Source: Syngnathus acus (lineage: Eukaryota > Chordata > Actinopteri > Syngnathiformes > Syngnathidae). From it: a stretch of 64,000 bases of DNA. Positions within the stretch are counted from its first letter, which is position 1. Every line of letters starts with the position of its first letter. The stretch is taken from assembly GCF_901709675.1 (NCBI RefSeq), contig NC_051094.1, forward strand, positions 1,466,501 through 1,530,500, given 5' to 3'. The translations under genes were made by a program, and so were the position numbers. Of this stretch, positions 1 through 12,200 are shown one piece after another. The notes under the pieces were generated by a model. That model ran no database searches, was not told where the DNA came from, and worked only from the letters and a program-made list of their open reading frames with translations.

Positions 1-3000
1 GTGTGTTTGTACAGCATGTTAGCTTAGCTAAAGTCTGTTTAGCTACCATGGATGTTTGCGCTAAAGCTAACAGCGCTTGCTCTCTGGTGATACACGTTGC
101 AGAGTCATGTCTGAGCCAATACACATTCCTCTACAATGAAGCTCTTCATCAAACACCTCCTCCTAAACTGAGCCCGTGTTTGTGCGTCTGTGTGTGAGTC
201 AATATTTGAGCAACAAACCGGTACTTTCTGCTACTCACTCAGGAGTCAGTCAGTTAGTGAGTTAATGAACAACTCCATACACTCAGTTATGAGGGTGTGC
301 ACACTTTTGCAACCATATGATCTCTTGTTTATTTTATCTCTCCTCTTGTAAACAACATTTTTTTGATCCAGTTGAGTTAATGAACAAATCCACAACCCCA
401 GTTATGAGGGCGTGCACACTTTTGCAACCATATGATCTCAGTTGTTTATTTTATGCCTCTCCAAATTTCTTTTGTCCATGAGCTGTACTATGGATTATAT
501 TATAATAGCCTGGCATCTGACTAGGGGTGTGTAGACTTTTTAAATCCATCGCATGCTTCGCTCTGACGCTCATGGCCGTATTTATTTTCCAAACGTGTGC
601 TCGTATCTCGCCATATAGTAGTTGGTATGGAAGCACTATGTTCCACGCTTGGTGCCAGAAACGGGCTGAGGAGAAAGGCGGCTTTGTATCACATCGTGCC
701 CACACCCTTTGCGTTCTTGGAACAACAAGTCAAATAAAAGTTGTAAGCTTCTCTTCCTACCAGCCTCTGGTCCACTGACTCCAAACATTGTGGCTCACCA
801 CAGAACCCCGTGCACCCCCCCAAGTGTAACACTTGAGTTCACGCCCCAGCTCCACCATTAGGTGCGGCGGCGGCAGCGGTGTGAATAGGCGCTCTGTCAT
901 GTGAACGGGAAGCGAGGCTGGAGCCAACTTGCTTTGAAAAACAACAGCGCAGAGAGAAAATACCCCGGCGGGAACCGACAGGTGCTCTTATTGGAAGACT
1001 AAAGTGACACTTGCACCTTCCAAGCTATACGCTGCTCTCAAGGTTGAAAGCATTTGATCATCTCCCTCACAGGCTGCCTGTCTAAATTCACTTTTGGCTG
1101 GACTTTTTTATTTTTATAAACTCAGCCTGCAGCGTCACCTTCTGTTAAGCCTCCTTCTCTGCTCTCCTCCATGCCAAGACTTTATTTCAACAGTTTGGTT
1201 TAGTAACCGCAAATGGACGGAAATAATCCAAATGGTCTTAAGTAAGATTTCGAGCCATATGTTGTTTTACAACAGACGTTTAACACGTCTTCCTTCATCG
1301 AAGCACGCCATTCGAAAATCTGCTCGTGAGTTTCATCTTATGGGCGAATATCTTCCCAGTTCTTGAGGCTGCCTGCTACATTTGCTCCTTTGGATTTGGT
1401 TCGATGCAACCCGTGTGGGAGTTGAATTCATTCTATTTTGGCTTAAATCTCTTCCAGCAACACGGGGAACGCTTAAAACCTTGGCCGCGCCGCAAAACAA
1501 AGCGATGTTACTTGACGGTCATAGTTATTAAATCAAAACATTCCCATTGTGCACATTCCACTGCAGTAGCCAGCATCAGCGGCACTGTTGCAATTATATT
1601 TATGCGTGCAAGCTGTGCGTCACCATCATGCCAAGACTTAGCGCATGCATGCATGTGGGCGTGTGTTTGGCAGGTGCAGAATATGGGCTGCTGCTGTATG
1701 ACCATATGTGGTACCATTCTGTTCTGGTTGAGGATAAGAAAAGAGCTGGTCCCACTTGAGTCTTTTTGTGTCATAATTAACTTGGATTTTGTAGCGAAAG
1801 TAATCCAATGAAATTAGTGGAAAGCTGGCCACACACAAAACAACCCACTGAATTAAATTCATTTAATGGTAACTACTTGGCATTGATAGAAAATCACATT
1901 ACGGTATTTTCCACCTTGGTAAGGCATGGAATTAAAAATTTAAGTGCAGTATTATTATATGCATTTCATTATTGGCCATTATAAAACTTTTCTTAAACGT
2001 AGGAGTGAGCAACATATAAAATATTTTCTCATTCTCAATATTTAAAATAAGTTAACCATTGCACTGATACGCTAAAACGATAACTGTCTTTTTAAAAAAA
2101 TTATAAATAATATTGTAAATATAAATATATATTATAAAAAAAATATTCAAAATTATATTCAAATGAAATGAAAGACTACAGAAAATTAAGTGATGTCGTG
2201 ATACTGTTCGTTTATGTCTGTACAGGAGACCCGGTGATGACGGCCATGTTAATTTTTGTACGTTAAAAGCATTGAAACAATCCAAAAGTCGAGTATCTAT
2301 AACAGACTTCTCATTGCAGCTGGCGTGAAGAAAACAACATGACTGCGCTGTCAAAAAATGCCTCAGTGCCACAGGCAAGCATTTTATGGGGGAATTCCAG
2401 ATTTTGGAGGCGGGTCCCGCCCGGGTGCTTCTGGCTTAATGACGAGGGAGACATGTTGAAAGGGGCCTCTTGTTGTGGTTGGAGGTGCTGAGAGGCATTG
2501 CTTAACCTCCCCGATTCAGCAAGATGAGGTCCAGCTGGCTGATGTCATGGAACATCTAAACGCGGTGACCCCGTTATGCCTTCTGTCATCTCCTTGCAGC
2601 CTCGACGCCTACCAGCGTCCTCCTCCAACCTGAAAGCCAACAGGTGCCGGGACACTGTATGCGTTATAATCCTGTCATTACTGGGTGATGGAAAGGTTAA
2701 TCCATCTGGGTATCCGGTCGGCTCCTGTGTCCATTGGTTACAAGGAGGAGCTTGGCTCGATTTGATTGGTTAAGACAGAGAGCCAGTGACCCCTATCCCG
2801 AGACATCATGACTGTTACACAGTAGCCACATGGTGTGTTTTATACATGGATGAAATGTTATTTTTTTTGGACAGCTGGAGTTTTGAAATCCATCATTTTA
2901 CTGTGAAAAGAAAACAAGCAGTAGAGAGGAATCAATGCGCATGTGTTGCAATACCCTCGTTGGTCCAGATGGGGGCAGCCACACCAGCTTTAAAAAATGT

Positions 3001-6000
3001 ACATCATGTACATGCAGTGCAATTTTTTTTAGGTATTTATCATCAGATGATTAACTCATTTAAATACATTTTATACATTTAAACAAAAAATATATTTTAT
3101 TGTGTTAATATATATTAATAGTTGCATTTGCCACACTAGATATGAGGATGGTATATATATTGTAAAAATAAATTAAAATAAACATCAATTATGGCTGCAC
3201 ACACACAAAAACTACACTTCAAATGCTGATCTATGTATCCTCTTCAAATGTGGACTCAAAACCTAATTCTTTTTATTTACTGCCATATTTCTTCCATGAA
3301 GGGTGACTTGCTGAAAACCAAAACAAAAAAAAAGCATTTTCTGTCTACAAAGGCACCCGAGGGCACCCGAAAATGTGAATTTGGCTAAGCTTATTTACAG
3401 TATAGTCACGCCTGTGGGCCATGATTAGAATTAAGATTTTATCACTACGCACAGAAATGGGAGAGGGGGGGGGGAAAAAAACAGTGAAAGAGGGATTAGC
3501 TGTGTGTTAAGAAATCGGCCATTAGGGTGTGCAGCAGTTGCTGAGAGGAAGCACTGCTCTCTTGTTTGGGATTCAATAGGAAATGCAGTGGACTCGGAGA
3601 GGAAGGGGGAGGCTGAGGGCTGGAGTCAAGGAATTGCCTCACCTCCTGGGAAAATGCGCTAGTCAAGACAGTGAATGAGTATGGTGTTCATTCATTCATC
3701 ACGCCTCCTCATCCAGATGCTTGTAAGAGAAGATATAGCACCACTGTGTGCTGCATGCTTTATTCCTCAACACCTGCCTTCAACTGTGTGTGTAAATTGT
3801 TCTCAGCACGCTCGCTCGCTCGCTCAGAGCAGCTACCTGCTGATGAAACCCTAATCCGATTAACGGCAGTATATTTACAGCTCTAAGTCCGACGTTATCA
3901 AGCCGCATCTTGTTTGGGTTCAGTGTGTCGTCTGACTCATGGGGATGATGGCACACTGTCAATTTTTTCATGCGGTTTTTGTCAGGGGTCAAGTGATGAC
4001 AGCTTCCTGCTCGCTCGGTAGCTGAGTCTGCTTTCGTTGGAATGTAGTAGGAGTAGGAATCATTTTTTTAATAGGTTGAACAGAAGGGGGATATGGTATT
4101 AAGATTTTGATTTGTACTGCAACTTTACAAATTATTTATCAGTTGTTTATGGACAGGTGGAAAAAAACATGCTGGACTTAATTATCCTACTGATTTGACC
4201 TTACTATCATCATTAGCAGAATAATGGAAAAAAAACGTCGCTTTCTCAAGATAGAATGCAGAAGCGGCAAAGAATAAAAGCAGTGGTCCTAAAATTGAAC
4301 CTTGTGGAACCCCAAAAGAGCTTCATCCATTTTCTATAGCACTTGACCTTTGGAGTTTGGAGGAAGATTCAAACGCAGACGAGCTAACCAATATTGCTGC
4401 TAGCGATTTCCCCATCCTATTAAAAACAACTTAACACAATATACAAATTTGCTTTTCATTATGATAGAACAATGATTAAATAATGTACTGCTGCACTCTT
4501 CCAGAACACTGTGCACAGATATGTTATCAAATGGCCGAGATGTACTCTCCTCCTCCATCCTCATCCCTCCTACATGTCATCTGCTCGCATCTCTTATTTC
4601 ACCGCTCCGACACAAACAACTCGCAGCGATTCTCGATGTTTCTGAACACTGCGTGGCTTTTATAGTAAAACCTCTGTCGGCATACGAGTGTGACTACTGT
4701 CTCCGTGTTTTTGGAAGTGACAGTTCAGATACGTCATTAGTTTTTATTCAGTGCGGATTTCCTCCAGGTCAGCTCCAAGTCAGCCGATTCCTCTGTTAAA
4801 TGCTGTTTATTCCCACACTCAAAGATTTCCCATGCCGTTTTTGAACCTTAACACTGCACCACCACAAATGGTGCATCAGCAGTCGACAAGGCCAAGCGCA
4901 TCGTTGCACAACGACTTGGCAGCACGCTCGCATGGTTCAGCCCGTGAGCAAACGCTGGCTGGATGATAGATGACAGTTTGTATTTTTATCCAGAAGGATG
5001 ACTAACTGCTCTGTCAGTAATTACATGCATTGCCTATGTAGCAATTAGACCAGCGGTGATATTATTTGTGCAACTTGTCTTCTTGTTGGAATATCGTGCT
5101 AACATTTAATTGATTGTGATTTGATGAAGTCTGTCAGGAAAATTCTAGGACTGCTGTGCAAATGAAACTGTGGATCAGTTGACCAACAGTTACAAAGAGA
5201 AGCTGCGCCATTTGTGTGGTTCAGTGCACTAGAAGAGGCGAGAGTCGTGGCAGTACAACCATGACAACGCACCTTCTGACTATGGTCTGAGCATCTGACA
5301 GTTCCTAGTAAAAAAAAAAAAAAAACAATCGAATCACATTGGCTTCCTTGCTGTGGACAATCCGTGGCAGTAATGAGTTTAAAAAAAAAAGGGTGGGGGT
5401 GCAAAACTGTACAAAATCACGAGTGACTCATTTTAAGCATAAAGCTAACAAATATAACCTTCATTGACTTAAAGCAATCCAGAGAATGGAGGAAATGAGC
5501 ACACGTCATACTTCCCCAAAAAAGTTGAGTCACTGCTTAAAATAAAATGGGGAATATATAACAGACGTCTTTTTTTCCAACGTGGGCTGGCGGTGTCGTC
5601 AGTAAATTGTCATTTTGCTCCCTTATATGCATTTAGATTATAGTGGGGTACATTTGACCACCCATGTAAGAGGAGCCAATGAATTTATGAATGGAAAATA
5701 GAGGCGCTGCGCTGACAGCCAGTGCGCAGAGAGACCTTTTCAAGTGCTGCCTGCCAACACCTGGTGTGCCCTTTAAGGAACTCTGGCTGTCCCTGAATGC
5801 ATCTGTGAAGCGGGGAGGGTTCGGGGCGAAAATGACAAGTCACACCCGCCCATCCAAGAAAAGCCTCTTGGTTGGTCCATCCGTCGGTCACTCTTTATCC
5901 TCCCCCTTGTATTACTCCTGCTACCGCTTTTGCGCGTGTGAATGTGTGTGAGGGAAAGAAAGACAGAGTGGGGGGAGTCAGGACGGAACCGAGGAGCGGT

Positions 6001-6257
6001 TGGGACTTGCGCAAGCACGATGTCGGCGCAGAGGACGACCCACACGGAGCCCCGCACGATGGAGCGCCTTTTTACGCAAATGAGCGCGTGCATGGAATTT
6101 GGGGATCCGTAACGACTTACGAGCTCACCGACGGATTTTAACACTTCGATTTTAATGAGCACTTAAGATTCCTCCCTTCCCTGCTGTGCTCTATACAAAA
6201 CGGACATCCGAGTTATTTCCACGCTGTGCACGCGGGACGTTTGTTGCGTAAAGCGCC
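1..6257. other. Non-coding DNA upstream of rtkn
   Basis: I see no exon here that I can support. The open frames are short, lack recognisable domains and look like chance frames. The stretch holds a duplicated repeat segment near its left end (described separately), a TA-rich part around 2050-2160 and 3060-3190, and A and G runs. The last few hundred bases before the rhotekin start (about 5900-6257) are more GC-rich and probably contain its promoter and 5' untranslated region, but I cannot place a transcription start. Confidence 0.55.
258..546. repeat. Duplicated repeat segment, probable transposon remnant
   Basis: Two diverged direct copies of about 85 bases start near 258 and 373. Each runs from GAGTTAATGAAC through GTTATGAGGG and GTGCACACTTTTGCAACC to an ATATGATCTC block and a TTATTTTAT block. 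A third stretch at about 511-546 carries AGGGGTGTGTAGACTTTTTAAATCC. Sequences of this style recur in teleost genomes as ends of degraded interspersed repeats. The family assignment is inference. Confidence 0.5.
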
Positions 6258-9200
6258 ATGAACGACACGAACAACCAAGCGGTAAGCTTCTGCCTTTCTT
6301 ATTCCTTGACAAAGAGTTCCACTGCTGCTGCTGGCTTCGTGGAAAATATCAGTCACTTGTCATCGACCACGTCACACGCTGCGTGGACCGCGTGGACTGC
6401 CCGTGCCGCGTTTGGGTCAACCTCCTCATTAGTAATTAGGCGCTCGGCCAACTTTGACACTGCTACCACGCTCAAGCGCGCATCCTCTTCACACCACACA
6501 AGTTGTTTCATTGCAATATTTTGACACTTTCCAAATTGGTACTCGTTGATTCACTTGTGCTAAAATGATGATGTCATGTGCCAAGCCAGTAGCTGCAAAT
6601 GTGCACCAATTGCATGCTAGCATACTTTGAATACTTTTGGTTAGCCTACATGTCTAAGTATAAGTCAACACATGACTTATCTGAGGCTGTTAGATTTCTA
6701 GTGACGCATGAACAGCATGTGGGCCAGCGCTGTCGTTTTGCTTGCATGCACCGTTTAACATGCATTTTCCGAACAAAAACAACGATGGTGTCATGTGGAA
6801 AAGCTTGTTACGTTGGAATCCATTTTCTAACGTTTGAACTTACAGGCGTCAAGTGAATTCCTTAAAGGGGCCTCTGAAAAAATCTGAGTGTACTTGTGGC
6901 GTTGCACAACCACCTCTAATTAGAATTTGTCTGTCACTGGTTAAAATCAGAAGACTCAAATATCTGGCAATTTATTTGTAATACCCCCGTTGTGTTTGTG
7001 AAATTGAGGGCCTGGCCCGGTGAGTGACGTGGGTGTCAGGGACCGGGAGCTCAGAGTTGAGAACACGAACGTCTCCTGTCGGTTTTTAAAGTCCACGTCC
7101 ATCAGCATCAGCCATAAATTGTCAGAGCTTGACATGTGCTCTTTCCATTCCCGGAATGCAGCCGCGTGTGTTCCTCGCACTGTTACAACCACAAGCATGC
7201 TGGCTCATTAGCCGTGAAAAGGTCACCCATGTGCCGCAACGTCTCGTCTTTTTGATGCGACAACACTTGAGGTCTGCGCCACTTGATTGCATTAAGCCAT
7301 TACTGCAATTTATTTGAACGCTGCTTTTCATTGTGTCTGCAAATTCTGCAAGCGCGGCAGGAGCCAGAATGGAATCCGCTTCCAATCAATAACCGCTCGC
7401 TGCAGAGAAGCCGCACTGGCTGTCAGTAGATCTGCCTCTTCAGCCGCTCCTCTTCAGATAGCGATGGAGATAAATATCTGGAGTGTAATATCTTTGTCCC
7501 TCTCCCTGCTGCAACCACGTGGATGCAAGTTTTTTTTTTTTTTCTGGATGCAGTGGGGGTCATTTTCTTTCTCTTTAATATACAGTACGTGCGGCTCCTG
7601 TTGGAAACCCCGAGCCATTCTTGGAGAAGAGGTGAGGGGTTGCCGGGCAACGCAATTCCATTGGCATATTTCTGAAGGAGAAGCGGAACACTGTGTTGGA
7701 ATTTAATGTAGAGGTTGCGCAACCCCCACCCCCCCCCCCCCCCCCCCCCCAAAGAAAATGTCTTAAACAATTACAGTCACTCGGAGACATCCAGCCTTTT
7801 CCTCTGAGGGAAAACAATCAGAAATAAATAAATGACTAAATAAATAAATAAATAAACTGCCTTACTCTATTGGTTCATGAAAGCTGTTTTCTTCTACTAT
7901 CAATATATACAACTTGTTTTTACTGTTGTATCTTTTTTTGGGAGCATTTGTTTACAGCCGCTCGAGGCTGGAGTTGATTTTTTTTTTTAATTATAGGAAT
8001 GTGAACGGGTTTAACGCGGAGCCCCCGGCCTCCTCTGTCTTCCTCTTCCGCTTTCTTTCTTTTATTCAAACAATAATTAAGAGGAAGATAATTTCATCTT
8101 TAGAGTTCATTATTTAATTGTTAAAGAAAAGAAGCATTATTTCCCTAACGCAAACTGAATGTATGATTTCGGATTTTCCTCATTAGCCTTAAAGCAAATG
8201 TCTCCAGTTGACCGCGTGCAAAAAGACAGAACTCCATTTTGGCCCAGGAGCGATAACGAGGCGGCCGCGGGAGCGACAAACTGGCGCGGTTGGTTATCTG
8301 TCTGCAGCGGATCAGAACCGACCACGGTTTGACTCGATATCTCGTTTATCAGAGCAAGCAGACGCTCAACTGCCACTTATCTACACCAAACTATTTGACC
8401 AACAGCTCCTGTTGGCTCAGCGGAATTACCTTTGTGTTAGCGATATGCGCAGAGCCGCAAGAAGCGTGCGGAGTCACGCCCGGCCAATTTCATCTCGTGC
8501 TGCTCACGTGCTCAAATTCTAGCACTGCAGCTTTTTAACATCGCCTGTTTATTATCACACGAATGTCACCTTTGACCTCTCGTCTGTGATGCTTGATTTT
8601 GAGAAGAAATGTTACAAAGTGTTGCTTTCGGAGCAATTAGGCCAACATGGCATTGTTCGGACTGAATCTGGAGCATCAGTAATCAGAGCAGGCTCTCTGG
8701 GCTCCTAAGTGGCGGAGAGTGGAAAAAGGCTTCGATCATTGTCTCAGGTTACACGTGTTCTTCATGTGTGTCTATAATTCATCCTTTTACTTTTTTGCTT
8801 TTAATTGATGTCAGCGCTCCAACCTTTTGCAATAATGCTCTTCAGCTTTATCATCTGTAAAAAAAAAAAAAAAATCAATTTTCTTCAACCTGAAGGTTCT
8901 TGGCAAGGAGAAAAAAACTGTAATTTTATTTTTCTCTAAATGCATATGCTTACAGTAGAGCCTGAATATTCACCTATTAAAAGGGTCACTCAAGTGATGT
9001 GCATTTCAAACTCCGGCTTCATGAATATTCTAATTGCCTACTTTGACTCCAGGGCGATTGCAAGTCGATAGTGAGTCAAACACACACACACACACAAGCC
9101 TAGCTTGGCAAGGTATGCCGCTCTGTCATTATGGCGCGTCTTTGGCTCCGTTCACCTTCCTGCCAGACAAAAGCGTCTGCATAGCTGCTCTCACTTGGGG

Positions 9201-12200
9201 GGGGCACATGTGCTTCCTAACACATGTGGCCGTATATTCTAAATAAGGCAACGGTACTAACAGTTATGAATTATGGAGCGCAATAAAAGCAGCTTCAAAA
9301 CTGCCGGGGCCTTTGGCTAGAAAAAGAGACTTGGAATAAATGACTGCTTTTCCGTAGCTCGTACTATCCAACAATATTGTTTTGCGTGCAGTGGGATTGT
9401 GGAGTCTCTGCCATTTTGCTAGGCTTGCAATTCTTGGAACTTCATTTTGGATTGGGAAAGCCCAATTGTATACAATTTTAAACATAGATATTTATGTTGC
9501 ACTATGCCTAACTAGATAGCTAGATCGTAAATGCTAGTTAGGGCATCCGAGGGAATTAGCGTCGAAAAGCTTGCCACTTGCTTGTAAATTGGCAGGGGGA
9601 GTTCAACGAGCTGATTTGCAAGCGTCCGCTCATTAGAGCTCTTCAAAATGTGCATCGCTTGGCAAATGTTGGGCTTGGAAGACAACCGGCCCCCCTTTGT
9701 AGCCCCCTCCACAAGCTGATCCTCATGATAGCATCCCCTTTTTTTGCTGCAGCGCCCCCTCTTGGCAGCAATTGCTCTGAGGCTAGGCGAGACCTTCAAC
9801 ATTTCTATCAGAGGTGCAAACCAGCTTGTTGTACCGAGAGCTGTCAATCACAGCCATTCGGTGGTCCATTTGATATGTTTGAGAAAGAACACAAGCTCAG
9901 CGGGAGGCTGTGTGAAGAAAACATTTTTCGAGTATCTTCCCACCTGTGGATATTCTCAGCAAGCGTGAAAGAAATCCAAGTACATGCTGCCTTCTCCAAC
10001 TTTCTCTTTGACTTTGGTAGAAAAAGCCGGCTAATTGTCTTATAATGCCGCATCACAGACACTGTTGGCATTCCGTGTGCGTGTCTTAATTGATGAATTG
10101 CCTCACAGCCACCAGACAGTATGGCCTGCCAGGTGCTCGCATTAGGATTTCTCAATGAGCGTTGGAAAAAGCAGCTCTGTTTTGGAATTTTCTCTGAAGC
10201 TTAGCCACGGGGCAAGCAAAGAATTATACAATGTAGAAGATACAATTGAATCACGTCTGATGTTTGTCTGAGTTGCTCTCTCCTGTTCTGTGTCACCGTC
10301 GTCCCGCTCGTACTTCACGTTCAGCTTCGCCAAACAGGAAGTCAGAGGAAGAGGGTGGAGAGGAAGGCGAGGCACGTAATTGTGGCTGGCTGATTGAAAG
10401 CCAGCATTCTGCTCTGCTGTGCTCTGTAAAGTCCCCTCGGTCTGCGTGCGTGGGTTATTTTTGGATTGGAAGTATCACAGACGTGTTTATTTCCACCGTG
10501 GGAAAAGAGTGTTACTTCAATGGAGTGTCATTTATTTAAGCCGTCTGGTCCGGTCAAGGCGTACAGGTCAAAGTTCAAGGGTCAGCGATCTAACCGGGAA
10601 AACCTACTCGCGATTGTAAAAAAAACATTGCATGCCATCTGCGGGGGCGTCAGATCCCCAAGCCACACTTGTATATTTGCGTAGATCACACCAGTAGACC
10701 CACTAGTGCGGAACAACACAAACACACCAAGACGACATGACCAGATGGGGGGACAGAGAGGTCGCTGAACATGTGACCATCTGGTATCAACTGCAACATC
10801 AAAGATTTTGCTAAAAAGTGTTGGTTGATTTGTAATAGTAGCATGGTTGCTTGCTATTCAGTGTGACCAGGAAGATCATTATCATCTGGTGTCAAGCGGT
10901 GTTGCTGGTTTTGGTTGAAGGCTTCGTGTGAGATCCTGGCTATTTGTCTTCTATTCTGAGGTGCCCGCAAGGAAAAGCCCGCTAATTAAGCTTCTATAAA
11001 TACCGGACGTTTGCATCACGCGGGTCACGCTTAAACCTGCTCCAACTGGACTCATCCTGATACAGTCTGAGCTAGGCTTTGGTATATTATCTGTTCAGCT
11101 ACTACATGGCCAATATATAATAATAATAATAACAATTCATAATTGCTTTATGTTGGAAAGTGTAGTGTAGATCACGTTAGCTTGTTGAAGTGGATCTAAT
11201 GTTGTGCTACGTGACATTCGACATTATCTACCAGATAATGTTTTTCGTTCATGTCTTCTTCTCTTATTTATGTAATACTTTTACGCAGTGCCCCCTAGTG
11301 GTCAGACTGACAGTCCGCAGAACTGAAATGCTGTGTGTTACAGGGAAATACGCAAATGAATGTCAAAATGTCAGTATTGGCACAATATCACTCCCGCAAT
11401 TGAAGATTGAGTATCGGAACTTTCTTAAATGTGAGAACTTGTACGAGGAAAAATGGGGATGAAAATGTCCGTGCTCCATCTGCAGTTGTAAAGGGAAGTA
11501 CTTCTTTATAAAGAATACATTTAGCCATAGATTGTTTGCAAATTCAAGTTTGTAGAGACTTGTGTTCACATTTGGTCACATGCAGTTTTCATCTTCTCCC
11601 TGATACTCGATTGCACGTTACAGTGTTTAGTGGTTTGGCCTCTCTGCCTGCAGGGACTATATTTTGAACTTTTTCTGTGATTTACTGCTCCTTTTGGAAG
11701 CGTCCGCTGTCATGCAGCGCTGCTCTCGGCGAGCCAATTTAAAAGTTCACTGTGTCTAAGCAAGAACATTCGCCCCTCTCCCACTGAGCAACGAGCGGGA
11801 TTCATACTGGCAGGTAGAGAAGAGGTGTTTTGAGGACGCTCAAGTGGAACTGATGAGCTACGGAGAAGAAAATGAGCAGGGGAAGTAGCAAACGCTGAAA
11901 TGAAAAGAATGAAAAATTCATATGAGGATGGATGATAAATGTTGGAGTCAAGGGAGGGCAAGCATGCAGAGAGAGAAAAAGCAAGAGATTAATTGTGTGC
12001 GCTTGCTCATGTAGCGTTGAAGTAAACAAGTGTGCACGCAGCCAGGCAGCAAAATGACAGCTGAGTTAACAACTGCACTCACATTGGTTAAATTCAAATT
12101 TTCCTCCATTTCTTTCTCAACTGCATCTCAAGGTCACTCCAGGTCACATTTTCTTGCCTCTTTTAAACGTTTTTGCATTTGAGTCCCTTAAACAAAGTGG

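Noticed and set aside
1326-1811. 161-codon open frame (+) in the upstream region
   Set aside because: It has no recognisable domain, no splice context and codon use unlike the real exons; it is treated as chance.
5773-6162. 129-codon open frame (-) opposite the rtkn 5' region
   Set aside because: It shows no family resemblance and overlaps the probable rtkn 5' untranslated region.
7423-7817. Glycine-run open frames on the minus strand
   Set aside because: They are produced by the 22-base C run and carry no protein signal.
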